From the NCBI GenBank assembly GCA_027064515.1, contig JAMOPL010000056.1:1-53822 (forward strand): a stretch of 53,822 bases of DNA. Direction: 5' to 3'. Positions 52,950 through 53,822 of the stretch are shown one piece after another. The position numbers and the translations under genes were made by a program. Positions within the stretch are counted from its first letter, which is position 1. Each line of letters begins with the position of its first letter. The notes beneath the pieces are model-generated. The model was not told the DNA's origin, did no database searches, and saw only the letters and a program-made list of their open reading frames with translations. The stretch is from Sulfurimonas sp. Its GTDB lineage: Bacteria > Campylobacterota > Campylobacteria > Campylobacterales > Sulfurimonadaceae.

Positions 52950-53677
52950 GATTCTAACCTCTGCTTCATTGGGTCTAAAAACAATCTTTCAAAAACTATA
53001 AGCAAACTCACCATTAACATTAAAAGTGCCATCACAGAAGTTGTATCTATATGGCTTCTAGCAATTGCAAGAAGTGAACCCATCCCATCGTCCGAAGAGA
53101 TTAACTCTGCCATTATTACTATCTTCCAAGAGAGACCTATCGCCGTGAGCCAAGCTGGAAATATGAAAGAAAATATATGGGGAAAGTAGATATTTATAAG
53201 TCTTGTTTTTAAAGATAGTTCAAAACTATCTGCCATTGTGAGCAGATTCTTATCTATACTCTGCATCCCAGCAAATGAACCCAAAAAAATGATAGGAAAA
53301 GTAGCTACAAAAACAACAAATATAACAGTAGGGTCACCCATCCCAAACCATATCATTGCCAAAACTATCCAAGCGATGGAGGGCATCCCAAGCATTATAG
53401 TTACTATGGGTTGAATCATATAAGCAACTGGATTTATAAAACCAGCTAACACCCCAAACAGAGAAGCTATAAGAATCGAAGCACTTAAACCTATAAAAAT
53501 TCTTTTCATTGTTATAATCATATTTGTTAGAACTTCAGGCTCTTGAAGTAGTTGAAAAAACATAGAAAATGTATCTAAAATAGGTGGCAAAACTAAATCA
53601 CCAAAGATTCTATACCCTAGTTCCCAAAGAAGAAAAAAGATTATTAAGGAAAGGAGTGAGTATAGAAATTTTTTCAT
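52937..53677 (-). CDS. ABC importer permease, SsuC/TauC type
   Basis: A 246-residue BPD-type permease with about six membrane helices; the EAA-like loop MADSFELSLKTRLINIYFPHIFSFIFPAWLTAIGLSW is at ~145-180. Pairs with the overlapping ATPase and the upstream solute-binding protein. NitT/TauT family; candidate substrates are sulfonates, nitrate, or a thiamine precursor. Confidence 0.9.
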   Translation of the reverse strand: MKKFLYSLLSLIIFFLLWELGYRIFGDLVLPPILDTFSMFFQLLQEPEVLTNMIITMKRIFIGLSASILIASLFGVLAGFINPVAYMIQPIVTIMLGMPSIAWIVLAMIWFGMGDPTVIFVVFVATFPIIFLGSFAGMQSIDKNLLTMADSFELSLKTRLINIYFPHIFSFIFPAWLTAIGLSWKIVIMAELISSDDGMGSLLAIARSHIDTTSVMALLMLMVSLLIVFERLFLDPMKQRLESWRR

Positions 53678-53686
53678 AAAATGATT

Positions 53687-53822
53687 TTACTTTTGAAAAT
53701 AAAACCCATCATCAGGAAGTTTTTTCCCCATTGATTTTGGATTATTTATCATTAAAGTATTTAACAACTCTTTTATAAGCTTTTTCTCCTTACTAGTTTC
53801 TATTGTATAAAAAGAACTATTT
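53687..53822 (-). CDS. ABC solute-binding protein, C-terminal fragment (window edge)
   Basis: Minus-strand frame open to the window edge, ending SKEKKLIKELLNTLMINNPKSMGKKLPDDGFYFQK before TAA (quoted here only in part: LPDDGFYFQK). Its position 9 bp before the permease start fits the periplasmic binding subunit of the same importer. Too little is present to name the substrate. Confidence 0.6.
   Translation of the reverse strand, partial: NSSFYTIETSKEKKLIKELLNTLMINNPKSMGKKLPDDGFYFQK

Overview
The window is a low-GC (roughly 30 %), densely coding chromosomal segment of a Campylobacterota (epsilonproteobacterial) genome, most like the free-living Sulfurimonas/Arcobacter side of that phylum. This rests on the min operon layout, the AtpE with a signal-like N-terminus, the PgbA-N family protein, the IPMS-type LeuA, malate:quinone oxidoreductase and many c-di-GMP/two-component sensors. 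No rRNA, CRISPR array or prophage is visible. One tRNA-Leu(GAG) is present.

Layout. 1-2.7 kb: the end of metH, a hemerythrin-like protein and a ComM/YifB AAA+ protein. 2.9-10.8 kb: a heme-sensor GGDEF/EAL protein converging on a minus-strand protein quality-control and envelope run, glmM-lspA-tig-clpP-(degenerate GGDEF)-def. 10.9-16.1 kb: a small orphan ORF, minCDE, a VF530 protein, a thioredoxin-reductase-like flavoprotein, msrA, a panE-like reductase and a decayed 2OG-Fe(II) oxygenase. 16.1-26.3 kb: an anaerobic-type corrin ring cluster (cbiK, cbiA, bluB, cbiC, a thioredoxin-like ferredoxin, cbiD, cbiET, cbiF, cbiG, cbiH, cbiL). It supplies B12 precursors and is near the B12-dependent metH at the window edge. 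26.5-31.7 kb: hrpB, a double-REC diguanylate cyclase and mqo. 31.9-34.0 kb: a methylase-dead HsdM-HsdS fusion and a vapC remnant. 34.0-40.1 kb: desaturase, porin, pgbA-like gene, glcD, yihY, atpE, tRNA-Leu. 40.6-51.2 kb: leuA, a histidine kinase, glnA, a two-component pair behind an Mla-type lipid transport operon whose ATPase lacks Walker A, and nhaA. 51.25-52.2 kb: a decayed CPA2 antiporter next to a 679-bp IS remnant with 25-bp inverted repeats. 52.2-53.8 kb: a nitrate/sulfonate/taurine-family ABC importer running off the end.

Most notable signal. Two divergently placed copies of an apparently undescribed structured RNA (about 19888-20088 minus, 25477-25663 plus) bracket the ferredoxin-cbiH operon. 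Each has its own TATAAT box, starts at the first base of a long-range helix, and carries a Shine-Dalgarno plus a 19-codon hydrophobic ORF. The two copies differ in sequence in nearly every helix but keep the pairing, so the fold is supported by covariation inside this one window. A third, more divergent locus (40353-40494 plus) also has a 19-codon hydrophobic ORF and a hairpin with the same 9-nt loop, AYUAAYUAC. None has a co-directional gene downstream. The size and character of the peptides resemble Ibs-type type I toxins, so I propose a type I toxin-antitoxin-like or small membrane peptide family. That function is inference.
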